A program made the translations under genes and the position numbers. Of a stretch of DNA of 64,000 nt, positions 1 through 7,673 are shown in pieces. Below the pieces are notes generated by a model. It saw only the letters and a list, made by a program, of their open reading frames with translations, was not told the DNA's origin and ran no database searches. The first letter of the stretch is position 1, and every line of letters begins with the position of its first letter. This DNA is from Fibrobacter sp. UWB4. Lineage in GTDB: Bacteria > Fibrobacterota > Fibrobacteria > Fibrobacterales > Fibrobacteraceae. Location of the stretch: contig NZ_MWQI01000003.1 in NCBI RefSeq assembly GCF_002210345.1, positions 1-64,000 of the forward strand, read 5' to 3'.

Positions 1-504
1 GAAGGCGAGTCGTTCCGCTTTTTTGAAGACTGGAAAAATCCGGTGCTCCGTGAACTTGCCCCGGCAATGCCTGGAGCAAAGCCTTTGGCGATGGCGCATG
101 CTTGCCGCCCCGAAGTTTCGGCGGCCGAAGTCAGCGAGTCGTTGAACTTTTTAGTCAAGGCGGATTTGCTCAAAAAGGATAAAGACGGCCATTACGCACA
201 AACGGATGAGGTCGTGACAACTGGCCCGATGGATGTTACGCCGCTCGCAGTCCGCGGATTACACCGCCAAATGGGCGAGTTCGCGCTTGATGCTATCGAG
301 AATGTGCCACAAGATGAACGCCATTTTTCGGGCCTTACGATTGGCATTACCCGCGAAGCGTATGAGCAAATCGTGCAGCGGATTGCCGAGTTCCGCAAGG
401 ACATTATCGCGATTGCAACGCGCGATTCTGCAACGGACGAAGTCTATCGCTTGAACGTGCAGTTCTTCCCGATGACGAAAAAAAGTTTAAATAAAAAGGA
501 CTAG
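1..504 (+). CDS. TIGR02147/DUF4423-family protein, 5'-truncated by the window edge
   Basis: The frame is open from base 1, so only the C-terminal ~167 residues of a ~275-residue protein are present. It aligns end to end with the C-terminal part of the complete paralogue at 2780-3610, including PQDERHFSGL and the end MTKKS. The segment around VSAAEVSESLNFLVKADLL reads like a winged-helix fold, so a DNA-binding regulator is plausible, but that is inferred from the predicted fold. Function is not established for the family. The stop codon TAG overlaps the AGGAGG that serves the lipoprotein gene at 514, so the two genes are probably translationally coupled. Bases 1-132 are identical to 3110-3241, whereas the rest is clearly diverged. 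Confidence 0.85.
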   Translation, partial: EGESFRFFEDWKNPVLRELAPAMPGAKPLAMAHACRPEVSAAEVSESLNFLVKADLLKKDKDGHYAQTDEVVTTGPMDVTPLAVRGLHRQMGEFALDAIENVPQDERHFSGLTIGITREAYEQIVQRIAEFRKDIIAIATRDSATDEVYRLNVQFFPMTKKSLNKKD

Positions 505-513
505 GAGGAAACC

Positions 514-2433
514 ATGAAAAATTCAAAGCGAAACACATTTGTGTTTGATTTTATCGGGGCAGCGTTCTGCTTGACGATGGCACTTGCTCTTCTCGTGATG
601 TATTCGGGCTGTTCCGAAGACATTTCTCCGATAAACGATGCTCATGGTGGTGCCGCCGAAGAACAGGGCGTGTATGCTTTGGCGGGGCGAGCTGGCGATG
701 TGTATCCTAAAGTGATGGGATTGGATGGGCTTGACTCAGTTTCTGGAATTAATGATGGACGTTTGGAGGTACCTGAAGGAACTGTCGTCGCTGTTTACGA
801 ATTGAATCCCCTAACTCTTGAACCGAATGGTCGTGTTTTTTTGGATACCATCGACAATGGTGAAGGTCGTTTTGCGTTTGAAAATATTTTTTTGGGTAGC
901 CCGTATGTATTGATTGAAATACGGGATTCTTGCATTGCGTTTGATTGTCAAGAACGTGGTGTGTGGGGCTCTTCGTCTTATCAAACGTATGTTGAAGTTC
1001 CATGCGAATCCGTGATTGATTCCTCTTGGGGAGGAATTTGGCCTACCGATTGTGGCGTTTTGGATTCTACCAAATATCCGGTTTCTTTAGGCGCTATAGT
1101 TGATGTACGGAATTACCAAGAATCAGGTTCTTCGAAAATAAGCATTAACACATTAAGTTATCTGAAAATCCCGTTGTTGAAGAAATACTTTGCCGAAGGG
1201 ATGTCTTTTGCTGCGGCGGGTAAAAAGGCGGAACAAGAAATCTTGGAAAACTTTGGCATTTATGAAGATTTGGGAGAATTTGAAAATGCTGAAAATGTAA
1301 ATGGTGAATTGTCTTATGTTTTGCGGATGATTGTTCGAATTATAACTCTTGGTGATGCTTTCGTTTATAATTTTCCGATACCTTTTGATCGTTATTATTA
1401 CATAACTTTTGCCGCAGCCAATGCTTTTGGGAGTGACATGGAGCAGGTTTATTTGAATAAGATAAAGATGCTTGATTATGGAATAGGCTATTATTTACAA
1501 GAAATTGGTGTTGGTCGATGCACAGAATCTCGTGAAAATGAAGTCTATAAAATACTAGGGCATGAGTATATGTCGGTTGTTTGCCGTTCCGGTAAGTGGA
1601 AACCGGGGCGTAAAAAGTTAGAATACTCTAGCGGAGTGATGACGGACGCGCGCGATGGCAAAACATATAAGACTGTCACGTATAATTGGGGCGATATTAC
1701 GCAGACGTGGATGGCCGAAAATCTGAACTATACAGATGCGACATCTAGTAAAACGTGCTGGGATGGTGATTCTTCTTGTGATTATGGCCGTTATTATACG
1801 TGGCGAACTGCGATGGATTTGGATTGGTCTTCTATAAAAATGACGTCTCGTATTCATGAATTTATATGGAATGATGCCGACAGTACTTATAAGGATAAAT
1901 GGGAAACCGTGGCTGTAGAGGATATGTGTTTGAAGAAAGGTTATCTTGAAGGCGCAAGTGATAGTGTAAAGTATGCTTATTGCTATGTAAAATCACCGGA
2001 TGGCAAATGTGTGGCTAATGATACCGCAGATAACGTTTACAGTTATTGTTATAGAAAGTATGATGGTTGTCACTTGGATTTGTCGGAATCTGTTTTCCGA
2101 ACAAAGCCTGTTGCTTATCGCGGTGTGTGCCCGGAAGGATGGAGAATCCCCAATAAGGAAGATTGGGAAATCTTGGGGCAAAATGTTGCCGCACGAGGAG
2201 CCTCGTTTACCGATGTCTATGGAAGCGGTTTTGGATATACTGCGCCGATGAGCGACGTCAGGTATGCTTTGGTTCCTAGCGAGAATGATGTAGGCCGTAT
2301 CTCCTTTACGGCTTTTGTTGGAAGTGAGAACGTTTCTATAGATATGTATATGAATTTTACAGATGCTCCTAGGAATGCACTCCCGTTCTTTGTGCTAAAT
2401 AATGAAATGTTTGTTCGCTGCATCAAAAATTGA
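514..2433 (+). CDS. FISUMP-domain lipoprotein (639 aa)
   Basis: Predicted surface or periplasmic lipoprotein. The N-terminus has a long hydrophobic stretch ending in a lipobox-like VMYSGC with Cys near residue 33. The middle (about 40-330) is a paralogue-specific region with a carboxypeptidase-regulatory-like flavour (GRFAFENIFLGSPYVLIE), shared with the lipoprotein at 3620. From about residue 375 to the end lies a FISUMP domain (TIGR02145), with DGKTYKTV, TWMAENLNY, the cysteine-rich CWDGDSSCDYGRYYTW, GVCPEGWRIP and a final VRCIKN. The exact role of FISUMP domains is unknown; they are abundant in Fibrobacter exported proteins. AGGAGG at 503-508 fixes the ATG at 514. The gene follows the TIGR02147-type gene directly and ends before a hairpin terminator. 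Confidence 0.85.
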   Translation: MKNSKRNTFVFDFIGAAFCLTMALALLVMYSGCSEDISPINDAHGGAAEEQGVYALAGRAGDVYPKVMGLDGLDSVSGINDGRLEVPEGTVVAVYELNPLTLEPNGRVFLDTIDNGEGRFAFENIFLGSPYVLIEIRDSCIAFDCQERGVWGSSSYQTYVEVPCESVIDSSWGGIWPTDCGVLDSTKYPVSLGAIVDVRNYQESGSSKISINTLSYLKIPLLKKYFAEGMSFAAAGKKAEQEILENFGIYEDLGEFENAENVNGELSYVLRMIVRIITLGDAFVYNFPIPFDRYYYITFAAANAFGSDMEQVYLNKIKMLDYGIGYYLQEIGVGRCTESRENEVYKILGHEYMSVVCRSGKWKPGRKKLEYSSGVMTDARDGKTYKTVTYNWGDITQTWMAENLNYTDATSSKTCWDGDSSCDYGRYYTWRTAMDLDWSSIKMTSRIHEFIWNDADSTYKDKWETVAVEDMCLKKGYLEGASDSVKYAYCYVKSPDGKCVANDTADNVYSYCYRKYDGCHLDLSESVFRTKPVAYRGVCPEGWRIPNKEDWEILGQNVAARGASFTDVYGSGFGYTAPMSDVRYALVPSENDVGRISFTAFVGSENVSIDMYMNFTDAPRNALPFFVLNNEMFVRCIKN

Positions 2434-2480
2434 ATTTGATCCCCAAAAAACATGAGTGTAAGGAGGAAATGTGGGACAGG

Positions 2481-2510
2481 AGACGGGCTTCGGCCCGCCT
2501 TCTTTTTTTT
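2481..2510 (+). terminator. Intrinsic terminator of the first module
   Basis: Stem AGACGGGC / GCCCGCCT with one A-C mismatch and a TTCG loop, followed by TCTTTTTTTT. An almost identical hairpin ends the second module at 5467-5498. Confidence 0.85.
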
Positions 2511-2531
2511 GCTTTGGTCGAAGATGGTGTC

Positions 2532-2552
2532 ATGGCGGACTTGATCCGCCAT
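2532..2552. repeat. REP-like palindrome
   Basis: ATGGCGGA and TCCGCCAT form a perfect 8-bp stem around a 5-nt loop (CTTGA). There is no T-run, so it is more likely a dispersed palindromic repeat than a terminator. Confidence 0.5.
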
Positions 2553-2566
2553 CTCTATACCTATTT

Positions 2567-2600
2567 GCTAATAACTAAAACTAGTAACTATAAACTACTT
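2567..2600. repeat. ACTARTA heptad repeat, locus 1
   Basis: Units read GCTAATA, ACTAAAA, then after a phase slip CTAGTA, ACTATAA and ACTACTT. It belongs to the same heptad family as the larger loci near 17.2, 19.9, 24.7, 30.2, 30.6 and 63.7 kb. Confidence 0.55.
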
Positions 2601-2691
2601 TATTTGTATTATAGAAAATGATAAAATTTTTATAAAAATAACAAAAATGCTTAAATTTAAATAAAAACATAAAATATTTATCCTTAAACTA

Positions 2692-2720
2692 TTGACTTTT
2701 TAAATTTTTTGTTTTATATT
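2692..2720 (+). promoter_or_regulatory. Sigma70-like promoter of the second module
   Basis: TTGACT (2692-2697) and TATATT (2715-2720) are separated by exactly 17 nt in AT-rich DNA. Transcription would start near 2727, giving a leader of about 50 nt before the ATG at 2780. This is the best two-box promoter in the window. Confidence 0.65.
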
Positions 2721-2779
2721 TCATCTTGTAAACGGCTCGGACTTTAAAATCAAGAGGCTGTTTGTGTTAGGAGGAACAA

Positions 2780-3610
2780 ATGAAGGATGTACTTAAGTAC
2801 ACGAATTATCACCAGTATATTGCGGATTACTATGCCGAGAAAAAGGCAAAATCTGCGTTTACTTGGCAGACTTTTACGCGGGCGGCCGGGTTTTCGTCGC
2901 CTGTGTTCCTGAAATACGTGAGCGAAGGCCGCTCGAATCTGGGCGAAGAGACGGCGCGCCAGGTCGCGAATGCAATGGGTCTTGTTGGTTATGAACAAGA
3001 TTATTTTGTCGAAATGGTCAAGTTTGGTCATGCGAAAACGGACGAAGAGAAGAAATCTATTTTCAATAGAATGCTTGCGATTGCCGACATCCACAAAGTG
3101 AGGGTTGTTGAAGGCGAGTCGTTCCGCTTTTTTGAAGACTGGAAAAATCCGGTGCTCCGTGAACTTGCCCCGGCAATGCCTGGAGCAAAGCCTTTGGCGA
3201 TGGCGCATGCTTGCCGCCCCGAAGTTTCGGCGGCCGAAGTCTCTGAAACGCTGAATTTTTTGGTCAAAGCGAATTTGCTCCAGAAGGACAAGGACGGGAA
3301 TTACACCCAGACGGATAAAATCGTGACGAGCGGGCCGATGAATTTTGCTCCGCTCGCGCTTCGCGGGCTGCAGCGCCAAATGGGCGAGATCGCGCTTGGC
3401 GCGATTGAAAATGTCCCGCAGGATGAACGACATTTCTCGGGGCTTACGCTTGGCATCACCCGCGAAGCGTATAAAAAAATCGTGCAGGAAATTGCCGATT
3501 TTCAAAAGCGCGTCATTGCGATTGCAACGAGCGAATCTGCAACAGACGAGGTCTATCGTTTGAACGTGCAGCTCTTCCCGATGACAAAAAAGAGTGTTAA
3601 TAAAGGCTAG
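2780..3610 (+). CDS. TIGR02147/DUF4423-family protein (276 aa), putative regulator
   Basis: Full-length member of a family highly amplified in Fibrobacter. The N-terminal ~90 residues (FTWQTFTRAAGFSSPVFLKY, then EETARQVANAMGL) resemble an Xre-type helix-turn-helix, and about 150-190 resembles a winged helix (VSAAEVSETLNFLVKANLL). DNA binding is therefore a reasonable inference but unproven. AGGAGG lies 8 nt upstream of the ATG. The gene is paired with the FISUMP lipoprotein at 3620, with a 9-nt gap and the SD overlapping its stop codon, matching the preceding module. A typical role might be to control its partner lipoprotein. Bases 3110-3241 are identical to the start of this window. Confidence 0.85.
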   Translation: MKDVLKYTNYHQYIADYYAEKKAKSAFTWQTFTRAAGFSSPVFLKYVSEGRSNLGEETARQVANAMGLVGYEQDYFVEMVKFGHAKTDEEKKSIFNRMLAIADIHKVRVVEGESFRFFEDWKNPVLRELAPAMPGAKPLAMAHACRPEVSAAEVSETLNFLVKANLLQKDKDGNYTQTDKIVTSGPMNFAPLALRGLQRQMGEIALGAIENVPQDERHFSGLTLGITREAYKKIVQEIADFQKRVIAIATSESATDEVYRLNVQLFPMTKKSVNKG

Positions 3611-3619
3611 GAGGAAACT

Positions 3620-5422
3620 ATGAATTTCAATAAAATTACTTTGGCTGCGCTGATGGCGCTCCTTTATGCGGCTTGCACAGACGAAAATGGTTCGCTTGGC
3701 GCGATGGGCGGTGCCGAACAGGATCAGGGCATGTATGCTTTTGTTGGGCAGATTGGCAATATTTACCCAAAGTTGATGAAGGTCGCTGATTCGGCAAATT
3801 CGGAAATCAATCCTTCGGAATATGAAGGTTCCGTGTTTGCGGCGAAAGGCGCGAAAGTGACCGTTTATGAGCTGGATTCGTTGACACTTGAAAAAACGGG
3901 CCGTTCTTTTGCGGGTGCCGTGGATAACGATAGCGGTCGTTTTGCGTTTGAATCGCTGGCTTTGAACAGTCCGTATGTACTGATCGAAACTTTGGATTCT
4001 TGCTATACGGAAGGTTGCCGGGAACGTGGTGTATTTTACGAGAATAATTCGACTTTGCTTGAAAGTGCAATGGATACTGTGGACGTTCCTTTTTATTTGC
4101 AGGTGCAGCAGGCTGTTGTGAATTTGCGGAATGTGAAAAAGGTAAGTGTTAGCACTTTGACGACATTGAAAATCCCGTTGTTGCAAAAGTATTTTGCTGA
4201 AGGGAGGTCTTTTGCTGAAGCAAGCGATTTAGCTGAACGTGAAATCCTTGAAAATTTTGGGATATATGAGAATCTAGGTTCCTTTGAAAATTTGATGGGC
4301 GAAAATTCGGAATTGGCTTTTGTGAATGAGCTTGTTCGAATGGATTTGCTTGATGTGTATAGGGATTTTTTAACAACCTCCCCTATGATTGTTTATGCGA
4401 TACCGCCGAAGTTGTTTGTTGGTCAAGGTGAAACCCGGGAACAGTATTATTTGAATTCGAAAAAAATGATAGACTATAAGATTGGCTATTTGGCGCGATC
4501 GAAAGGTCTTGATCGGTGCACGGATGCTCGTGAAAATGAAACCGGTGTGGTAAAGGGGCCTATCGATGATGATGATATTGCTGTGGTTTGCCACTCCGGA
4601 AAGTGGACCTTGGGATTTAAGACAATCGAACATACCATGGGTTCTATGACAGATGCGCGAGACGGAAAAACTTATAAGACGGTGACGTATAATTGGGGCG
4701 ATGTTACGCAAACGTGGATGGCGGAAAATCTGGATTTCGTGGATACGACATCTTTGAGTGTTGACAGTTCGTTGAGAGCGAATTTATCTGGAAACGTATA
4801 TTGTTATCGAGAAGAATTTGATGATGCGAATTGCAGTATATATGGGCGTGAGTATCAATGGAGTGCCGCGATGAATATTGGGGCTGATGATATAAAAATG
4901 TATTCGGTCGATTCTTTGGGAGATACGACATATTTTGCAGGGCCGGGATCGTCTGAAGGGTATTCTGAAAAATCCTGGACGTGGAATTATACGGATTATA
5001 TCACGCCGTCTAATCATAATGCGTATCAGGGCGTTTGCCCGGATGGATGGAGAATCCCGACGTTTGAAGATTGGAAAACGATGTTGCAAAATATGGGTGC
5101 GCAGTATGGTGTTGAACAAAATGAAGTTCTGCCTGCGCTCTATGATGCGACTGCTACGGGATTTGATTTGAAAGGTTGGGTCAAGGCTAGCATTGCAGAT
5201 GATTTTCGTTTTGTGTATTTAGAAACCTTTATGTACACCAATGAGTTTATTTTAACGGATGTGCCTTTGTATAAATTGGAAGTTTTCAATTGGAGGCCGT
5301 ATGGCTTTGGTTTAGGGTTGTCGGACAAGCATGGCTTTGTGAAGAGAGTTGAAGGCGGGGAATATGATTTTAGCCCTTATGCGCCGAAAACTTCTGCCGC
5401 AGTCCGCTGCATCAAGAACTAA
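3620..5422 (+). CDS. FISUMP-domain lipoprotein (600 aa)
   Basis: Paralogue of the lipoprotein at 514 and the second gene of the second module. The signal peptide ends in the lipobox LLYAAC with Cys at residue 19. The N-terminal half shares blocks with its paralogue, such as GRFAFESLALNSPYVLIE and LKIPLLQKYFAEGRSFAEA. The FISUMP domain runs from about residue 345 to the end (DGKTYKTV, TWMAENLDF, GVCPDGWRIPTFEDW, VRCIKN). Divergence is strongest in the segment between the two conserved FISUMP blocks. AGGAGG at 3609-3614, overlapping the upstream TAG, sets the ATG. A terminator follows at 5467. Function is unknown; export and surface display are inferred. Confidence 0.85.
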   Translation: MNFNKITLAALMALLYAACTDENGSLGAMGGAEQDQGMYAFVGQIGNIYPKLMKVADSANSEINPSEYEGSVFAAKGAKVTVYELDSLTLEKTGRSFAGAVDNDSGRFAFESLALNSPYVLIETLDSCYTEGCRERGVFYENNSTLLESAMDTVDVPFYLQVQQAVVNLRNVKKVSVSTLTTLKIPLLQKYFAEGRSFAEASDLAEREILENFGIYENLGSFENLMGENSELAFVNELVRMDLLDVYRDFLTTSPMIVYAIPPKLFVGQGETREQYYLNSKKMIDYKIGYLARSKGLDRCTDARENETGVVKGPIDDDDIAVVCHSGKWTLGFKTIEHTMGSMTDARDGKTYKTVTYNWGDVTQTWMAENLDFVDTTSLSVDSSLRANLSGNVYCYREEFDDANCSIYGREYQWSAAMNIGADDIKMYSVDSLGDTTYFAGPGSSEGYSEKSWTWNYTDYITPSNHNAYQGVCPDGWRIPTFEDWKTMLQNMGAQYGVEQNEVLPALYDATATGFDLKGWVKASIADDFRFVYLETFMYTNEFILTDVPLYKLEVFNWRPYGFGLGLSDKHGFVKRVEGGEYDFSPYAPKTSAAVRCIKN

Positions 5423-5466
5423 ACTGTTTAAAACCGCATAAAAATTATTTGTTAGGAGGAAAAGGG

Positions 5467-5498
5467 AAGACGGGCTGCGGCCCGCCTTCTTTTTCTTT
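5467..5498 (+). terminator. Intrinsic terminator of the second module
   Basis: AAGACGGGC / GCCCGCCTT with one mismatch, a TGCG loop and a pyrimidine-rich CTTTTTCTTT tail. It is preceded by an orphan AGGAGG at 5454-5459, as at the first module. Confidence 0.8.
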
Positions 5499-5516
5499 GT
5501 CATACTCGTGCGCCTA

Positions 5517-5562
5517 GTCATCCTGAGGGAAAGTCTTGTCATCCTGAGCGAATGCGAAGGAT
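5517..5562. repeat. TCATCCTGAG-type dispersed repeat
   Basis: Two close copies of GTCATCCTGAG, the second continuing as CGAATGCGAAGGATCC. Related copies lie at 14313-14334 and 63650-63744. This resembles widespread REP-type intergenic palindromes. Confidence 0.55.
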
Positions 5563-5670
5563 CCAGTGAAATCTTGATTTGCGATGTTACTTTGGCTTGA
5601 CCAAGAATCTCCTTGTGGAAATATTGTATCTTTACTCTATCTAGCGCATTGTGCGTAAAAAGGAATTGTT

Positions 5671-6426
5671 ATGAAACCTGGTAAGACCGAACTCCGTTTG
5701 AATGCAGAAATCGAGAAGCGTGGGGCATTGTTTGCTGTGCTTTTGGATCCGGATACTTCGGACGAGGCCGCCTTTGTCAAGGCCGGCTCGATGGCTGCGG
5801 AAAATGGTGCGGACTTGCTTTTGGTCGGCGGTTCCTACCTCGGCAATTTCACGCTCCCGAAGCAGGTCGCTGCCCTCAAGGCTACGGTCGATTTGCCGGT
5901 GATTCTTTTCCCGGGTGGAGCTTCGCAGGTCGTTCCTGGCTTTGACGCCATGCTCTTCATGACGCTCGTGAGCGGTCGCAATCCGAACTACCTCATCGAC
6001 GAACAGGTGCGCGGTGGCGCTCTCGTGCGCGCCCTCAACATGGAAGCGATCCCGACGGCGTACCAGCTCATCAACAGCGGCAAGCGCACGACGGTCGAAT
6101 ACATCAGCAATACGATGCCAGTTCCTGCAAACAAGCCGAAGCTCAGCATGGTGAACTCCATTGCCGCAGAACTCATGGGTATGCGTTATGTTTATCTCGA
6201 GGCTGGCAGCGGAGCCGAAGAACCTGTGCCGGTCGAGCATATCGCCTACACTCGCAAGGCTACTGAGATGACCATCATCACAGGTGGTGGCATCAAGGAC
6301 CCGCAGACTGCCGCCGTCCGCGTTGCCGCCGGCGCCCAAATCATCGTCACTGGCACCCTCTGGGAAAAGGTCAACGATCCGGCACTTCTCAAGGAATTCG
6401 CTGCCGCTATCCACGTGAAAGGCTAG
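5671..6426 (+). CDS. Geranylgeranylglyceryl phosphate synthase-like protein (PcrB/GGGPS family, 251 aa)
   Basis: TIM-barrel prenyltransferase of the GGGPS/PcrB family, which joins a polyprenyl diphosphate to sn-glycerol 1-phosphate through an ether bond, the first committed step of archaeal lipid synthesis. Family signatures visible: AVLLDPDTSDE near the N-terminus, LLVGGSYLGN, the YLEAGSGAEEPV block and the phosphate-binding GGGIKDPQTA near residue 210. Length fits the family. Homologues are known in Bacteroidota and other members of the FCB group as well as Archaea. No second-ether enzyme (DGGGP synthase) lies nearby, so the end product is unclear. An AAGGA upstream supports the ATG. It appears to be a single-gene unit. 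Confidence 0.85.
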   Translation: MKPGKTELRLNAEIEKRGALFAVLLDPDTSDEAAFVKAGSMAAENGADLLLVGGSYLGNFTLPKQVAALKATVDLPVILFPGGASQVVPGFDAMLFMTLVSGRNPNYLIDEQVRGGALVRALNMEAIPTAYQLINSGKRTTVEYISNTMPVPANKPKLSMVNSIAAELMGMRYVYLEAGSGAEEPVPVEHIAYTRKATEMTIITGGGIKDPQTAAVRVAAGAQIIVTGTLWEKVNDPALLKEFAAAIHVKG

Positions 6427-6429
6427 CAT

Positions 6430-6460
6430 TGTCATTCCCGCCACCGAGTGGGAATCTCCT
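6430..6460. repeat. GTCATTCCCGCC-type dispersed palindrome
   Basis: GTCATTCCCGCC followed by GTGGGAATCTCC. The same repeat occurs in opposite orientation at 21109-21137. Confidence 0.55.
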
Positions 6461-6583
6461 TATAGAAAAAAGCTAATTCATAATTTTTAATTATGAATCT
6501 AATCGAAAGAAAGTATTAGTCAAAACGGCTAATTCCATCTACATTTGTGCCCGAAAAAAAGAGCTCTTGAAAAATTCATTAAT

Positions 6584-6608
6584 GGCAGCCTCTAGAAATG
6601 GAGGTGCC
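6584..6608. other. Hairpin in the leader of the small FISUMP gene
   Basis: GGCAGCCTC and GGAGGTGCC pair with one G-G mismatch around a 7-nt loop. The hairpin ends about 12 nt before the AAGGAG of the gene at 6636. A role in translation control is possible but unsupported beyond position. Confidence 0.35.
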
Positions 6609-6635
6609 CAAAACAATCTTAAGGAGATTGAACAT

Positions 6636-7160
6636 ATGAAGTTCAAGTTCGTTGCCGTATTGGCTCTTTTTGTAACCGCGATTGCATTTACTGCATGCGA
6701 AAAAGTCGAAAACTGCCATTACGATGAATCCGCCAAGACGCTCAAATGCCAAGGCCAAACCTACTCCACCGTCGAAACGGGTGGCCGCGTGTGGATGGCC
6801 GAAAACGCCAATCTCGTGAATTTCGATTCCAGCTACTGCTACGGCGATAACCTCGACAACTGCAAAAAGTATGGTCGCCTCTATGACTGGAAATCCGCCA
6901 AGGACGCATGCCCCACAGGTTGGGAACTCCCGAAACAGGCCGACTTCGAAAATGCCGACCTCAAGGTTCTCAACATTGGCAAGGATGGCTTCCGCTATTA
7001 CGATGGCAAGTACGTCGATGAAAACGTGAGCGCAAGTTTCTGGACCGCCGATGCTTTCGACGATTCTCGCGCTGTGATGGTTCGTGTACAGGACAAAGTA
7101 ACGTACGAACATTACAACAAGACCATCGCCGCCTCCGTCCGCTGCGTCAAGGCAAAATAG
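6636..7160 (+). CDS. Small FISUMP-domain lipoprotein (174 aa)
   Basis: Short secreted lipoprotein that is almost only a FISUMP domain. The signal peptide MKFKFVAVLALFVTAIAFTAC puts the lipidated Cys at residue 21. The domain shows VWMAENANL, SYCYGDNLDNCKKYGRLYDW, ACPTGWELP and VRCVKAK at the end. I chose the ATG at 6636 because AAGGAG lies 9 nt upstream and the signal peptide begins there; an in-frame upstream start would add 23 hydrophilic residues. It is a stand-alone unit with its own terminator, not paired with a TIGR02147-type gene. Confidence 0.85.
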   Translation: MKFKFVAVLALFVTAIAFTACEKVENCHYDESAKTLKCQGQTYSTVETGGRVWMAENANLVNFDSSYCYGDNLDNCKKYGRLYDWKSAKDACPTGWELPKQADFENADLKVLNIGKDGFRYYDGKYVDENVSASFWTADAFDDSRAVMVRVQDKVTYEHYNKTIAASVRCVKAK

Positions 7161-7186
7161 ACAAACCTCTTAGCTCAATCATAACA

Positions 7187-7224
7187 AGAAGGCCCTGTGG
7201 CATCCCGCTGCAAGGCCTTTTTTG
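7187..7224 (+). terminator. Intrinsic terminator
   Basis: AAGGCC (7189-7194) pairs with GGCCTT (7214-7219) around a loop of about 19 nt, followed by a T-run. Confidence 0.6.
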
Positions 7225-7289
7225 CATGTATTTCGCTTAAAATCGCACGATATTCGCGATTTCGCTAGCCTTTTTCATCTATAAATACA

Positions 7290-7297
7290 TATATTCA
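7290..7297 (+). promoter_or_regulatory. TATATTC box upstream of the 7345-14294 operon
   Basis: TATATTCA lies 55 nt upstream of the ATG at 7345. It matches a box seen before several other genes here. No clear -35 element is visible. Confidence 0.35.
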
Positions 7298-7344
7298 AAA
7301 TGTGAATGCCGTGCGGGTTGTACGGCATCGTTTAGAGGTTTACG

Positions 7345-7665
7345 ATGCAAAAAATTGTGATTGTCACTCATGTGCTGAGGGCGCTCGGTTTTATCTTGGT
7401 TCTGCTTTCGCTCTTTGGCCACGAGATTATTTTGAATGTTTTCCCTGGTCTTGAGGGCAGGTCTATCAACCCGATTTTCTATTCGGGCATTATTGTGTAT
7501 TTGGTCGGTGCTGTCATTTACTTTTTCATCAACAAGAAAGAGAAGGCTGACCGTCGCCGTCGTGAAATCGAGGAATCCTACAAGGCGGCAGGCCTTGACG
7601 ATTCTGATGATGACGCATCTCGTGAAGGTGCTGCGAGCGATTCCGACGAAAATTCTAACAAGTGA
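7345..7665 (+). CDS. Small membrane protein, unknown function (106 aa)
   Basis: Two predicted transmembrane helices (about residues 7-30 and 47-65), then KKEKADRRRREIEESYKAAG and a very acidic, Ser/Asp-rich tail, probably cytoplasmic. I do not recognise a family. It is the first gene of a six-gene operon, and its stop overlaps a possible GTG start of the ABC ATPase gene. A role as an accessory subunit of the exporter is only a guess from position. Confidence 0.65.
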   Translation: MQKIVIVTHVLRALGFILVLLSLFGHEIILNVFPGLEGRSINPIFYSGIIVYLVGAVIYFFINKKEKADRRRREIEESYKAAGLDDSDDDASREGAASDSDENSNK

Positions 7666-7673
7666 TTGCGTGT

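Larger units (their letters stand above)
2434..2779. other. Intergenic region between two modules
   Basis: This 346-bp stretch has no convincing gene. It holds an orphan AGGAGG (2461-2466), the terminator of the first module (2481-2510), an 8-bp palindrome (2532-2552), heptad repeats (2567-2600), a very AT-rich tract, and a well-formed promoter for the next module (2692-2720). Confidence 0.7.

Noticed and set aside
2469-2621. Short gene starting at the ATG after AGGAGG (2461-2466)
   Set aside because: The frame runs through the terminator hairpin and T-tract and into repeats, giving a non-protein-like sequence.
2750-4186. 478-codon minus-strand frame opposite the second module
   Set aside because: Opposite a clear family member, unusual His/Arg/Phe composition, no SD or homology visible.
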